Source: JBBQKI01 sp038326725 (GTDB lineage: Bacteria; Bacteroidota; Bacteroidia; Flavobacteriales; Flavobacteriaceae). Taken from it: 53,149 nt of DNA. Of the stretch, positions 1-8,724 are shown piece by piece (positions within the stretch are counted from its first letter, which is position 1; each line of letters opens with the position of its first letter). The position numbers and the translations under genes are program-made. The notes under the pieces are model-generated. The model was not told where the DNA came from, did no database searches, and saw nothing but the letters and a program-made list of their open reading frames with translations. The DNA is taken from contig JBBQKI010000018.1 in NCBI GenBank assembly GCA_038326725.1, positions 1-53,149 on the forward strand. Direction: 5' to 3'.

Positions 1-636
1 AATTTTTTGATAGATCTCGGCTTTTTGGGAATTGACAACGTGATGGCCCTTCGGGGCGATGCCGTTAAAAGCGAAACCTATTTCACCCCAAATAAGGAGG
101 GCCACAAATATGCCTGCGAGCTCGTATGGCAAATCAGTGAACTGAATGAAGGAAAATATTTGGACAATATATTGGAAAATCAAGCCCAAACCAGTTTTTG
201 CGTTGGCGTGGCTGGCTATCCGGAAAAGCACATGGAGGCTCCCAATATGGATAGCGATATTCATTTTCTAAAGAAAAAAATAAAGAACGGCGCGGCATAC
301 GTGGTTACGCAAATGTTTTTTGATAATCAAAAATTCTTCGCTTTTGTTGAAAAGTGCAGGGCTCAAGGCATTACGGTGCCCATAATTCCGGGAATAAAAC
401 CGCTGTCCGTGAAAAACCATTTGAACATGATTCCCCACCGGTTTAAAGTGGATTTACCCGAAGCCTTGATAAAAGAGGTCTTGAAATGTAAGGATTCAAA
501 AGAAATCCATCAAGTAGGCATTGAATGGTGCGTTCAACAAAGCAAGGAACTGGCTGCAGCAAATGTGCCTTTCATCCATTATTATTCGATGGGGAAAAGT
601 GATAATATAAAAGCCATCGCTTCCCGGATATTCTAA
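1..636 (+). CDS. metF: Methylenetetrahydrofolate reductase, C-terminal part (cut by window edge)
   Basis: The reading frame is open from the first base, so the N-terminal third of the protein lies outside the window. About 211 codons remain of a family usually near 300-320 residues. MetF is a flavoprotein that reduces 5,10-methylene-tetrahydrofolate to 5-methyl-tetrahydrofolate for methionine synthesis. Visible family features are GIDNVMALRGD near the left edge (the strand carrying the folate/FAD-contacting Asp), the segment VTQMFFDNQ, IPGIKPL and the C-terminal FIHYYSMGKSD. The gene ends 22 bases before the next one, which carries its own promoter box. The family call is secure; nothing can be said about the true start. 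Confidence 0.95.
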   Translation, partial: NFLIDLGFLGIDNVMALRGDAVKSETYFTPNKEGHKYACELVWQISELNEGKYLDNILENQAQTSFCVGVAGYPEKHMEAPNMDSDIHFLKKKIKNGAAYVVTQMFFDNQKFFAFVEKCRAQGITVPIIPGIKPLSVKNHLNMIPHRFKVDLPEALIKEVLKCKDSKEIHQVGIEWCVQQSKELAAANVPFIHYYSMGKSDNIKAIASRIF

Positions 637-645
637 TTATTCTGC

Positions 646-653
646 TATTTTTG
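646..653 (+). promoter_or_regulatory. Promoter -7 box TATTTTTG, possibly for a leaderless mRNA
   Basis: The box matches the Bacteroidota -7 consensus TAnnTTTG and ends only 5 bases before the ATG at 659. Transcription would then start at or next to the start codon. No clear -33 TTG was found. Confidence 0.45.
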
Positions 654-658
654 GGGCA

Positions 659-1765
659 ATGAAAAAACAGCTTTCACTTATCTTCCTACTTTTCACTTCC
701 CTCATTTTTTGCCAGGAAGAAGAATTGAAACCAATTTCCGTGGAAACAGATTATTTTTACGGGACCATTCTGGAGCACAACCCCGATATTTCTCATTTGA
801 TCACGGATCACCCAACCGGTTTTATTCTTTCCCTTAACCGGAAAACGTACGGTTTCAATGAATGGGAACAGCGTTATAATTACCCGGACTGGGGCGTTAC
901 GCTTGCCTATCAAAATATGCAAAATGAATATTTAGGGGAAGTCGTTGGGCTTTATGGCCATTTCAATTGGTATTTTTTGAACCGGAACGTTGTGGTTCGT
1001 GTGGGTCAGGGCATCGCTTATGCCAATAACCCTTTTGATGCGGAAACCAATTATGAGAACAATGCTTATGGCACCCATTTACTCAGCACTACTTTTTTAA
1101 AGGCAAACTATGTTCGCGAGAATATTTGGAACGGTTTTGGTGTTCACGCCGGGATAGCCATTATCCACTATTCCAATGCCAATGTGCGCGCGCCAAATAA
1201 TAGTACAAATACCTTTACTTTCAATGCAGGGGTTAGTTATCAGTTCGATCACGAAAATTTCCCGGAACAGATTCCATTGGAGGATATTAAAAGTTCCAGC
1301 CATGCTGAACCCATTAAATATAGCTTGGTTTTCCGGAGCGGATTGAATGAAAGTGATGTGGTGGGGCAAGGGCAGTATCCTTTTTATGTTGTTTCTGCTT
1401 ATGCCGATAAGCGTATAAATTATAAAAGTTATTTACAGGCCGGGGTCGATGTTTTTTTTGCTGACTTTTTAAAGGAACTCATCTATTACCGTTCGGTTGC
1501 TTATCCTGAGGATGGGCTTTCCGGCGATGAAGATTATAAACGGGTGGGTGTTTTTGTGGGCCATGAACTTCGGTTCAATAAGGTTGCTTTTATTTCGCAA
1601 TTGGGGTATTATGTCTATTGGCCCTATGAATTTGAAAACCGGGTTTACAACCGTTTGGGCTTGAAGCGATACTTTTTTGATGATAAAATTTTTGCCTCCG
1701 TTACAGTAAAGGCCCATTGGGCAAAAGCAGAAGCGGTGGAGTTTGGTTTAGGCGTGCGCTTGTGA
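659..1765 (+). CDS. PagL-like outer-membrane acyloxyacyl hydrolase (lipid A deacylase candidate)
   Basis: The protein has 368 residues with a cleavable signal peptide (about residues 1-18, ending FCQ). Alternating aromatic and polar strands and a C-terminal strand ending in a hydrophobic residue indicate an outer-membrane beta-barrel. The segment GIAIIHYSNAN carries the His-x-Ser pair that is catalytic in PagL-type lipid A 3-O-deacylases. These enzymes remove the 3-O acyl chain from lipid A in the outer membrane. At 368 residues it is about twice the length of proteobacterial PagL, as in other Bacteroidota 'acyloxyacyl hydrolase' proteins. The downstream lipoprotein gene starts 16 bases after the stop, so the two are probably co-transcribed. 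The fold and active-site call are good; the substrate is inferred. Confidence 0.75.
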   Translation: MKKQLSLIFLLFTSLIFCQEEELKPISVETDYFYGTILEHNPDISHLITDHPTGFILSLNRKTYGFNEWEQRYNYPDWGVTLAYQNMQNEYLGEVVGLYGHFNWYFLNRNVVVRVGQGIAYANNPFDAETNYENNAYGTHLLSTTFLKANYVRENIWNGFGVHAGIAIIHYSNANVRAPNNSTNTFTFNAGVSYQFDHENFPEQIPLEDIKSSSHAEPIKYSLVFRSGLNESDVVGQGQYPFYVVSAYADKRINYKSYLQAGVDVFFADFLKELIYYRSVAYPEDGLSGDEDYKRVGVFVGHELRFNKVAFISQLGYYVYWPYEFENRVYNRLGLKRYFFDDKIFASVTVKAHWAKAEAVEFGLGVRL

Positions 1766-1781
1766 ATTGATTTTTTAATAA

Positions 1782-2531
1782 ATGAAAAAAATATTATTTA
1801 CCGTTATCGTGATTTTCATTTTCGGCTGTGATTCGGAGAAGGGGCTGGATTGCTTTCAATCCTCCGGGAATATTATCCAAGAAGAATTTACCTTAGATAC
1901 ATTCACCGAAATAATTGTTTGGGAACGGGTGCAATTGTTCATCATTCAGGGTGCAGAACAAAAAGTTGTGGTGGAAACTGGAGAGAATTTACTGAACGAT
2001 ATTGACCTTCAGGTAAAGGAAGGTTCGCTTTCAATCTTCAATAATAACGGATGTAATTTGGTGAGAGATTATGGGCTAACAAAGGTATACGTTACCTCGC
2101 CCAATATCACCCAAATCCGAAACAGTTCAGGCCTTGCCGTTGAAAGTGTTGGAATAATAGGTTTCCCTAGTTTGACTTTATTATCCGAAGATCAGGAAAA
2201 TGAGGACAACTACCATGTGGATGGCGATTTCAAGCTGCAATTGGATGTGGAAGAACTCAGTATTGTGGCCAACGGCCTTTCAAAGTTTTTCCTTTCAGGT
2301 ACTGCGGAGCGTGTTGATATTGGCTTGTTTGCGGGCGACATTCGAGTGGAAGCGGCCGATCTTATAATTCAGGATTTAACCCTTTATCATCGAAGCACCA
2401 ATCATATGATTGTAAACCCTCAACAATCCATACGTGGGCAAATAGTTAGCCTTGGGGATGTGATTTCCAAGAACCGCCCGCCCATTGTTGAGGTTGAAGA
2501 ATTGTACCGGGGGAGGCTTATTTTTGAATAG
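1782..2531 (+). CDS. Lipoprotein with DUF2807 / head-GIN domain
   Basis: The N-terminus MKKILFTVIVIFIFGC is a lipoprotein signal with the lipobox cysteine at residue 16. The rest is a regular beta-rich repeat (for example NDIDLQVKEGSLSIFN and LKVYVTSP-like strands) typical of the DUF2807 'putative auto-transporter adhesin, head GIN' family, a right-handed beta-helix found in many Bacteroidota cell-surface lipoproteins. Its function is unknown. It follows the PagL-like gene by 16 bases and probably shares its transcript. Its last 14 bases overlap the end of convergent gldA, leaving no room for a separate terminator on either strand. Confidence 0.75.
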   Translation: MKKILFTVIVIFIFGCDSEKGLDCFQSSGNIIQEEFTLDTFTEIIVWERVQLFIIQGAEQKVVVETGENLLNDIDLQVKEGSLSIFNNNGCNLVRDYGLTKVYVTSPNITQIRNSSGLAVESVGIIGFPSLTLLSEDQENEDNYHVDGDFKLQLDVEELSIVANGLSKFFLSGTAERVDIGLFAGDIRVEAADLIIQDLTLYHRSTNHMIVNPQQSIRGQIVSLGDVISKNRPPIVEVEELYRGRLIFE

Positions 2532-3417
2532 TTAGTTCAGTAAACATTTTTTCCAAAGTCATGTTTTTTTGGTGAAGCTGTAAAATCTTTAGGCCATTGT
2601 CGTGGGCAAAATCGAAAACCTTTCCACGCATATCTTCTTCTGTTGAAAAATGAAGTTGATAAACAAACCCAATTGAATTTTCAATTCTGTCAATATTGTC
2701 AATTTGCTTTAAGGCCACTTCTTCCACCCGATAATCAAATTCCACTTCCACAATTTGCTTTTGATCTGTTTTTAAATCTTTCAACTTTTTATCCAACACT
2801 ATTTCCCCATTATTGATAATGATAACCCGGTCGCAAATTGCCTCCACTTCTTGCATAATGTGGGTAGAGAGAAGAACAGTTTTTTCCTTGCCCACTTTTT
2901 TTATCAGTTCGCGTATTTCAATTAGTTGATTCGGATCCAAGCCGGTTGTGGGTTCGTCAAGAATTAAAACTTCGGGGTTGTGCAACAGTGCATTGGCAAG
3001 GCCCACCCGCTGCCGATAACCTTTGGAAAGCTGACTTATTTTTTTCCGGGCTTCTGGGGCAAGGCCGGTTTGAATTATAACTTCTTCGACCCGGGTTTTG
3101 GGGATATTGTATATTTCCGCATTATACCGAAGGTATTCACGAACGTACATATCCAAATAGAGGGGATTATGTTCCGCCAAATAACCAATACTCTTTTGAA
3201 CCTCCAAGTCTTGTTGGGTTACAGTAAAACCATTGACCACGGCAATGCCTTCGGTAGCGGGAAGGAAGGTAGTGAGGATTTTCATCATGGTGGATTTGCC
3301 CGCACCATTTGGGCCGAGGAAGCCAACGATTTCCCCTTTTTCAATGGAAAAGGAAACCTTGTTGAGGGCCCTTTGTGGGCCGTATTCCTTGGTGATGTTT
3401 TCTACGCGGATGGACAT
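2518..3417 (-). CDS. gldA: Gliding-motility ABC transporter ATP-binding subunit GldA
   Basis: This 299-residue ABC ATPase has Walker A GPNGAGKST, the signature LSKGYRQRVGLA, Walker B VLILDEPTTGLDP and the H-loop LLSTHIM, followed by a C-terminal domain of about 80 residues. The start is placed at MSIRVENITKEYG; an upstream in-frame extension exists but begins in AT-rich leader sequence. GldA pairs with GldF/GldG in an ABC complex needed for gliding in Flavobacterium johnsoniae, although many flavobacteria have it without proven motility. GldB and GldC are encoded about 30 kb away in this window. The 3' end overlaps the convergent lipoprotein gene by 14 bases. Confidence 0.9.
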   Translation of the reverse strand: MSIRVENITKEYGPQRALNKVSFSIEKGEIVGFLGPNGAGKSTMMKILTTFLPATEGIAVVNGFTVTQQDLEVQKSIGYLAEHNPLYLDMYVREYLRYNAEIYNIPKTRVEEVIIQTGLAPEARKKISQLSKGYRQRVGLANALLHNPEVLILDEPTTGLDPNQLIEIRELIKKVGKEKTVLLSTHIMQEVEAICDRVIIINNGEIVLDKKLKDLKTDQKQIVEVEFDYRVEEVALKQIDNIDRIENSIGFVYQLHFSTEEDMRGKVFDFAHDNGLKILQLHQKNMTLEKMFTELTIQK

Positions 3418-3447
3418 ATTAATCTTATTTATTAATTTTTTGTTTCG

Positions 3448-3455
3448 TAAAGTTA
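3448..3455 (-). promoter_or_regulatory. Candidate -7 box TAACTTTA for gldA
   Basis: Read on the minus strand, the box differs from TAnnTTTG only at the last base. It lies 30 bases upstream of the gldA ATG at 3417. The call is weak without a clear -33 element. Confidence 0.3.
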
Positions 3456-3538
3456 CAGTTTTTGCCCTATCCACTATTTAATATATAATGGAGGAGTCGG
3501 TATTTTATTTTTTGGGGAAAGAATATTCCTTTAAATCG

Positions 3539-3546
3539 TACTTTTG
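3539..3546 (+). promoter_or_regulatory. Promoter -7 box TACTTTTG for the DAHP synthase gene
   Basis: This is a full match to TAnnTTTG, 38 bases before the ATG at 3585. A TTTG at 3511-3514 could be the -33 element, although the spacing (24 bases) is slightly long. Confidence 0.45.
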
Positions 3547-3584
3547 AAGAGGCTTGGGTTTAACTGTATTCCCAAAATATTTTT

Positions 3585-4667
3585 ATGGAAAACAATAAAG
3601 AATTAGGAAACTGGCTGGATGCTTTTCAACTTCCCCATCCGCTGGTAATAGCGGGCCCTTGCAGTGGAGAATCTGAAATGCAGGTATTGGAACTTGCGCA
3701 ACAATTAAAAAATACAGATGCCACCGTTATGCGTGCCGGGGTTTGGAAACCCCGTTCCCGTCCCGGGAATTTTGAAGGCGTTGGCGAAGAAGGCTTGAAA
3801 TGGCTACAAAAAGCAAAACAGCAAACCGGCATATTAATGGCCACTGAAGTAGCCAATACCCATCACGTGGAATTGGCGTTAAAATACGAAATGGATATAC
3901 TTTGGATTGGTGCCCGAAGCACGGTTTCGCCCTTTATTGTTCAGGAAATTGCCGAGGCCTTGCGGGGCACCGATAAAATTGTATTAGTAAAAAACCCTGT
4001 CAACCCCGACCTTGCCCTCTGGTTGGGGGCCATTGAACGACTGTATGAAATTGGACAAAGAAAATTGGGTGCCGTGCATCGCGGTTTTTCCACATACGAA
4101 AAAACCCGTTACCGCAATAATCCCGAATGGCAAATTCCCATCGACCTGCAAAGCCGTTTCCCGGACTTGCCATTATTGCTGGATCCCTCCCACATTGCGG
4201 GACGACGCGATATTATCTTCGATCTGTGCCAGACCGCTTTGGATTTGAATTATGACGGGTTGATGATTGAAACACACCAAGACCCGGACAATGCCTTAAG
4301 CGATCCAAAACAACAGATAACCCCGGAAACGTTGAAAAAAATAACTGCCGACTTGCGTGTCCGTAATACGGAAAGCGGGGAGAAGGAATATCAAAGCAGG
4401 TTGAAAGTATTGCGAAGCCAGATAGATGTTATTGACGACCAAATTATGGACATATTGGGCAAGCGGATGAAAATAGTGGATGGTATCGGCGAACTGAAAC
4501 AGCAGAATAATGTTTCCATTTTGCAGGTAAGGCGCTGGAACGAGGTGCTGTCCCGAATGATTGCCGAAGGTGAAACAAACAAATTAAGCGAGGACTTCGT
4601 GCTTAAAATATATAAAGCCATTCATCAAGAATCAATTGAGCATCAAAAACGAGTGATTGATAAATGA
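3585..4667 (+). CDS. Bifunctional DAHP synthase / chorismate mutase (type II, AroQ)
   Basis: The 360-residue protein joins two shikimate-pathway enzymes. Residues about 15-260 are a DAHP synthase that condenses phosphoenolpyruvate with erythrose-4-phosphate; visible motifs are AGPCSGESE, RAGVWKPRSRPG, the Lys of KIVLVKNPVN and LLDPSHIAGRR. Residues about 270-360 are an AroQ-type chorismate mutase helical bundle (RSQIDVIDDQIMDIL, KRMKIVDGIGELK). In Bacteroidota and Bacillus-type fusions the mutase domain also acts as the sensor for feedback by chorismate or prephenate; that is family knowledge, not seen here. A -7 box lies 38 bases upstream. aroA of the same pathway lies about 14 kb downstream. 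Confidence 0.95.
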   Translation: MENNKELGNWLDAFQLPHPLVIAGPCSGESEMQVLELAQQLKNTDATVMRAGVWKPRSRPGNFEGVGEEGLKWLQKAKQQTGILMATEVANTHHVELALKYEMDILWIGARSTVSPFIVQEIAEALRGTDKIVLVKNPVNPDLALWLGAIERLYEIGQRKLGAVHRGFSTYEKTRYRNNPEWQIPIDLQSRFPDLPLLLDPSHIAGRRDIIFDLCQTALDLNYDGLMIETHQDPDNALSDPKQQITPETLKKITADLRVRNTESGEKEYQSRLKVLRSQIDVIDDQIMDILGKRMKIVDGIGELKQQNNVSILQVRRWNEVLSRMIAEGETNKLSEDFVLKIYKAIHQESIEHQKRVIDK

Positions 4668-4718
4668 GTTAAAAGTGAAGTATTGAATTTTAACTTTTGA
4701 ATCTTAAAGATATAACCT

Positions 4719-5177
4719 ATGAAACTAATCTTACCCCTTATCGTACTTTTCCTTTTGGCGTGCAACAGCAATGTTGAAAAGACAAAACCAACCGAAGTCC
4801 CAAATCTACAGGAACAGATGGTGGATTCCGTGATCCCTGAAAATAATATTGAAAAGGAGGCCTCCTCCTCTAAGAAAAGCTATTCTAATGCCCGTTTTCG
4901 GAAGGTTACCGTGGATAAAACGGGGGCACAAACTTTTACCATAAAAGGCGAAGCACAAATTTTTGAAGCCAATTTTAATTGGATAATCGAGGACGGCCAC
5001 AATGAACTCCAAAAAGGTTTTCAAATGACCGATGCCGGGGCGCCGGAATGGGGAGCTTTTAACTTTACCGTGACTGCGGAAAAGCAACGCCCCAACTCAA
5101 CATTGATGTTGGTCTTGTTCGAAACCAGCGGAAAGGACGGTAGCCGGCAGCATGAACTGTTGGTGGTGCTGGAGTAG
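4719..5177 (+). CDS. Lipoprotein with a Gmad2-type immunoglobulin-like domain
   Basis: The protein has 152 residues. MKLILPLIVLFLLAC is a lipoprotein signal peptide with Cys15 as the anchor. A charged linker (residues about 16-55) leads into a compact beta-sandwich from about residue 60: FRKVTVDKTG, then EDGHNELQKGFQ, GAPEWGAFNF, and NSTLMLVLFETS followed by DGSRQHEL. This pattern is the Gmad2 domain, first named from spore-germination proteins but common in non-sporulating bacteria. A role in spores is not implied. It lies 51 bases after the DAHP synthase gene and may be read from the same transcript. Its function is unknown. Confidence 0.7.
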   Translation: MKLILPLIVLFLLACNSNVEKTKPTEVPNLQEQMVDSVIPENNIEKEASSSKKSYSNARFRKVTVDKTGAQTFTIKGEAQIFEANFNWIIEDGHNELQKGFQMTDAGAPEWGAFNFTVTAEKQRPNSTLMLVLFETSGKDGSRQHELLVVLE

Positions 5178-5237
5178 GGAATGGGTTGCTGGCTTTGTAG
5201 GAATTTTGATGATAGACCTCCTTAAATCCACCATTGT

Positions 5238-7586
5238 CTAATAATTTAGGTTGGCACCAATTCCCCATCCCATATCGCTATCATAATGGGTGCGTAGCCC
5301 AAGGTTTTTCGTGAGGATATACCTGAATCCCGCCATATATTCCATATCGGTGTTTGCCATAAAGGCGAACCTCAACCGTTTTGAAACAGGGATATCTTCC
5401 CGCATCAACTGTACGCGCACATTACCATCTTGGTACACTTCGGCCTGCAACTTCACGAGCATTGGCAGGGTGTAGGCCACCCCCAAACTGAACTGTGCAC
5501 GGCTGTCCTTAGTGTTCTCCTGCCCAAACAGGTTTTCTTCTACCTCGTTGTGACCCAGTTTCCGGTAGCGCCAATCAAAGCCAACAAAGGGCATGAGCCA
5601 TTGCATTTTCCCGATATACCGCCCTAAATGCGTCTCCACTTCGTAGCCGTGGTCGTTGGTATAGCCTAGGCGCCATTCCGTTTCAAAACTCCACCGGGTG
5701 TTCTGGAGCATGGCCATCCCGTCATTTCCGTTGGTGGCAAAGTCATTTTCCGCCATAAAATGGAACTCCCGATCGTCCGAAAAGAATTTCCGTTGTGCCA
5801 ATTTTGGGTCCGGAATCAAGGGGTTTGCATCCTGGCCTTCGTAAGTGAACACCCTGCCCATTCCGCTCATCATGTGGTACAGCACGTGGCAATGGAAGAA
5901 CCAGTCTCCTTCCACGTTTGCGTAAAATTCTAGGGTGTCGGTTTCCATGGGCATGATGTCGATAATGTTTTTCAAGGGGGCATAATCGCCCTGTCCGTTA
6001 AGCACCCTGAAGTCGTGCCCGTGCAGGTGCATGGGGTGTCGCATCATGGAATTGTTGAACAGTACCAACCGCAAAATCTCACCTTTTTTTATTAAAATCT
6101 TGTCGCTTTCCGAAATCGTTTTGTTGTCCAGAGTCCATACATAGCGGTTCATGTTCCCGGTGAGCTCAAAAAGCAGTTCGCGTACTGGGGAGTTTTCGGG
6201 CAAGCTTGTTTCTGTGGGCGATCTCAGCATGGCGTAGTTCAAGGTGGTGATTTCCGAAAGTTCATTACTATTATACTGATCGGGATTTGAGTGATCCATC
6301 CCTTCCATATCTTTCATTTCTTCCATATCGTGCATGCCTTCCATTTTTTTGGTTTCCTTCCCGTCCATTCTGTGTTCTGTACCTTCTTTTAATTCGCCGG
6401 TGATTTCTTGGTACATCACCACGTTCATGTCCATTTGGTTCAGGCTCATGTTCATCCCCATATCGTCTAGGTCGCCGTTCATTTTCATCATGCCGTTCAT
6501 CATCTCCATACCTTCAAAATATTTCAGCGTTGGCAGGGGCGAAATGAGCTGTTTGATGCCATTGCCGATATAAATGGATGCCGAATTGGTACGGTCCTCG
6601 GTGGTTGCCAAAAATTCAAAAGCGGTACCTTCAGTAGGGATTGTCACCACAATATCGTAGGTTTCGGAAACGGCAATGATCAAGCGGTCTACTTCCACCG
6701 GTTCCACGTCGTTGCCGTCCGATGCTACGACTGTTATTTTTCCACCCGCATAGCGCAGCCAGAAATAGGAAGAGGCGCCTCCGTTCGAAACGCGAAGCCT
6801 TACCTTGTCGCCTGCTTTCAATGGTTCTCCGTCAATTTCCTTTAGATCGGTAATGGAGCTGCCGTTCATCAAAATTTTATCGTAGTAAATATCGCTTACA
6901 TCCATGGCCAGCATCCGCTTCCATTCGTTTTTGACTTTTGTTGTAAAATGCCCTGCCCGGATGGCTTCTGAATAGCTTTGCACGGCATCTTTCTGCAATG
7001 CGAACCAATCGGTGGCATTATGCAACATCCTGTGCACATTTTCGGGCTTATAATCCGTCCATTCGCTTAGAACAACGGGAACGGTCGGCAGATCGTCTAT
7101 CCCTTCCCTAAAGGTGGGGTCGTCCGGCCTTTTGAGCATCACGAAATTGCCGTACATGCCAATTTGTTCCTGAAGGCCGGAATGGCTGTGGTACCAATGC
7201 GTGCCATGTTGGATGATGGGGAACCTGTACACATAGGTGGTGTGCGGTTCAATGGGCATCTGCGTAAGGTAGGGAACGCCGTCCTCTTCGTTGGGGAGGA
7301 ACAACCCGTGCCAATGGAGGGAGGTTTGTTCGTCTAGCTCGTTGTGCACGTAAATTTCTGCAATATCGCCTTCGGTAAAGGTGAGCGTGGGCATGGGTAT
7401 TTGGCCGTTGACGGCAATGGCGCGTTTTTCCTTGCCCGTAAAATTTACCAGGGTGTCCCGAACATACAAATCGTATCGGACCACGTTTTGGGCTAGGGTA
7501 AATTGGGTGATGAGTAATAGGAATGCTGATGCAGCAAGCAATTTTTTGCTTCGCCTGTTTTTATGTTTCATTTTTGGTTCGTTCAT
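5238..7586 (-). CDS. CopA-type multicopper oxidase with a CopB-like C-terminal barrel region
   Basis: The 782-residue protein starts with a signal peptide (cleavage after FTLAQ); an alternative ATG five codons in (7571) gives an equally good signal. Three cupredoxin domains carry the four copper-ligand motifs HWHGLFLP, THWYHSHSG, HPMHLHGHDF and HCHVLYHMMSGM, so the type 1 and trinuclear sites look intact. A Met/His-rich insert (residues about 365-440, with many MxM and MDHS words) probably binds Cu(I). From about residue 605 the sequence changes to beta-strands like the outer-membrane copper protein CopB (TRWSFETEWRLGYTN, ending in a C-terminal aromatic). It probably oxidises Cu(I) in the periplasm or at the outer membrane. 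It follows the DUF3347 gene by 39 bases, so the two form an operon. Confidence 0.88.
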   Translation of the reverse strand: MNEPKMKHKNRRSKKLLAASAFLLLITQFTLAQNVVRYDLYVRDTLVNFTGKEKRAIAVNGQIPMPTLTFTEGDIAEIYVHNELDEQTSLHWHGLFLPNEEDGVPYLTQMPIEPHTTYVYRFPIIQHGTHWYHSHSGLQEQIGMYGNFVMLKRPDDPTFREGIDDLPTVPVVLSEWTDYKPENVHRMLHNATDWFALQKDAVQSYSEAIRAGHFTTKVKNEWKRMLAMDVSDIYYDKILMNGSSITDLKEIDGEPLKAGDKVRLRVSNGGASSYFWLRYAGGKITVVASDGNDVEPVEVDRLIIAVSETYDIVVTIPTEGTAFEFLATTEDRTNSASIYIGNGIKQLISPLPTLKYFEGMEMMNGMMKMNGDLDDMGMNMSLNQMDMNVVMYQEITGELKEGTEHRMDGKETKKMEGMHDMEEMKDMEGMDHSNPDQYNSNELSEITTLNYAMLRSPTETSLPENSPVRELLFELTGNMNRYVWTLDNKTISESDKILIKKGEILRLVLFNNSMMRHPMHLHGHDFRVLNGQGDYAPLKNIIDIMPMETDTLEFYANVEGDWFFHCHVLYHMMSGMGRVFTYEGQDANPLIPDPKLAQRKFFSDDREFHFMAENDFATNGNDGMAMLQNTRWSFETEWRLGYTNDHGYEVETHLGRYIGKMQWLMPFVGFDWRYRKLGHNEVEENLFGQENTKDSRAQFSLGVAYTLPMLVKLQAEVYQDGNVRVQLMREDIPVSKRLRFAFMANTDMEYMAGFRYILTKNLGLRTHYDSDMGWGIGANLNY

Positions 7587-7625
7587 TTTTCGGGTTCATT
7601 TAATTAGGCTTTCATAAACAATGCT

Positions 7626-8489
7626 TTACTCCATCGTTTCCTGCACACTTCCGCAGGACAGCATTTGAGCGCCATAATAGGGGTTTTTGATCGCCTTTTC
7701 CTTACTCAGCCAATTAGCGCCTCTTCCATTGTTTGCCATTGGGCAAAACTGGTAATAGGTTGGAGTTTCGGTTTTTGAAACCTTTATCAAAGCATACATA
7801 TTTTGTGACAGCGTCATAAAATATTCGCGTTGCAGCTCCACATCACTGATCCCTGCAATGCGTTCGGTATCTTGTCTTAAACCGCTCATAACCTTCATCC
7901 AAACGTTATGGGGTTCTGTTTCTAAGGTTTCCATTTTTACAGCATTTATGGAAGCCAGCAATTCTTTTGCCTTTGCGGATGCTACGCTGCCATCGGTTTT
8001 CACCAACGCATCCTTAACCGCAAAATAAGCCTTGAAAACGGGCTCCAACCCTTTGGTTTCTTGGCTTGTTTCCATTGGTACCGTTTGGGTGGAATGGCCG
8101 CTGTGGTACATTTCCATTTTTGGGGCTGCTGTATTTGAAGCTGTTTTGTTCACCCTTTCATATTTGCAACATCCTGGCAACGAGGCGTAAGCGTCGTCTG
8201 GAGCCAGAAATTCATCACTGTCGTAACCCGCTAGGGCAATTCGCTTCAGAATTTCTTCCTGATTTGTGTTTGCTGAATTGTAGGTTAGGGTAGCCATTTT
8301 GGTGTCTTTGTCCCAATTTACATTGGCTTCTTTTTTAATGTTTCCTGCTTTTTCGATGGCGGTTTTGCAAATGGTGCACTTGCCGTAAATTCTTACGGTC
8401 TCGGTCGTTTCGTTTTTGATTTGTGCTTCTGAGACTGTAAACGATAGCAAAACTATGATTGCCACCACTATTTTTGATGTTGTTTTCAT
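7626..8489 (-). CDS. Exported DUF3347 protein with N-terminal HMA-like metal domain
   Basis: The start is placed at MKTTSKIVVAI, giving 287 residues with a signal peptide ending in SEAQ. Residues about 35-105 form a heavy-metal-associated fold with the CxxC pair YGKCTICKTA. A short Met/His linker (MEMYHSGHS) follows. Residues about 140-285 are a DUF3347 helical domain with the ending FCPMANNGRGANWLS and NPYYGAQMLSCG, similar to the metal-binding tail of CusB-type adaptors. It is probably a periplasmic copper chaperone. It is the first gene of a two-gene operon with the multicopper oxidase. Its upstream region contains two compact palindromes. Confidence 0.75.
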   Translation of the reverse strand: MKTTSKIVVAIIVLLSFTVSEAQIKNETTETVRIYGKCTICKTAIEKAGNIKKEANVNWDKDTKMATLTYNSANTNQEEILKRIALAGYDSDEFLAPDDAYASLPGCCKYERVNKTASNTAAPKMEMYHSGHSTQTVPMETSQETKGLEPVFKAYFAVKDALVKTDGSVASAKAKELLASINAVKMETLETEPHNVWMKVMSGLRQDTERIAGISDVELQREYFMTLSQNMYALIKVSKTETPTYYQFCPMANNGRGANWLSKEKAIKNPYYGAQMLSCGSVQETME

Positions 8490-8503
8490 TTTTGTTGTTT
8501 TTT

Positions 8504-8555
8504 TAAGTATGAAATTACACATTATGCCCGGGGCATACTTATGGTATTCCGGGAA
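8504..8555. promoter_or_regulatory. Nested palindromes upstream of the DUF3347-oxidase operon
   Basis: Three dyads lie here: TAAGTATG (8504-8511) with CATACTTA (8534-8541); TATGCCC (8523-8529) with GGGCATA (8531-8537) around a single G; and TTCC (8547-8550) with GGAA (8552-8555). They start 14 bases before the DUF3347 start codon. They could be operators or leader hairpins; no -7 box was found near them. Confidence 0.4.
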
Positions 8556-8724
8556 CGATTTATGGATTTTGGGGAAAAGCCTGAGCTAATCCCCTGCAAA
8601 AAGCAATTTTTAAAAAGACTCGGTTATTTAAAATCGTTAAAGATTTTTGGAAAAAAAAATATTCCTATCCAATTAAGGAATACTGCTTCCTTTTCATGTT
8701 ATTTTTTTTGAAATCTTATAATTA

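Noticed and set aside
3448..3480. TGGATAGGG shared upstream of the gldA and 12.9-kb -7 boxes
   Set aside because: The distance to the -7 box differs (about 18 versus 24 bases) and only two cases exist, so chance is likely.
4670..4712. Possible heptad array between the DAHP synthase and Gmad2 genes
   Set aside because: TTAAA/TTGAA-like words recur but without exact units; it is probably ordinary AT-rich sequence.
4719..5177. Gmad2 domain as a sign of sporulation
   Set aside because: The domain was named from spore-former proteins but occurs in many non-sporulating bacteria; nothing else here suggests spores.
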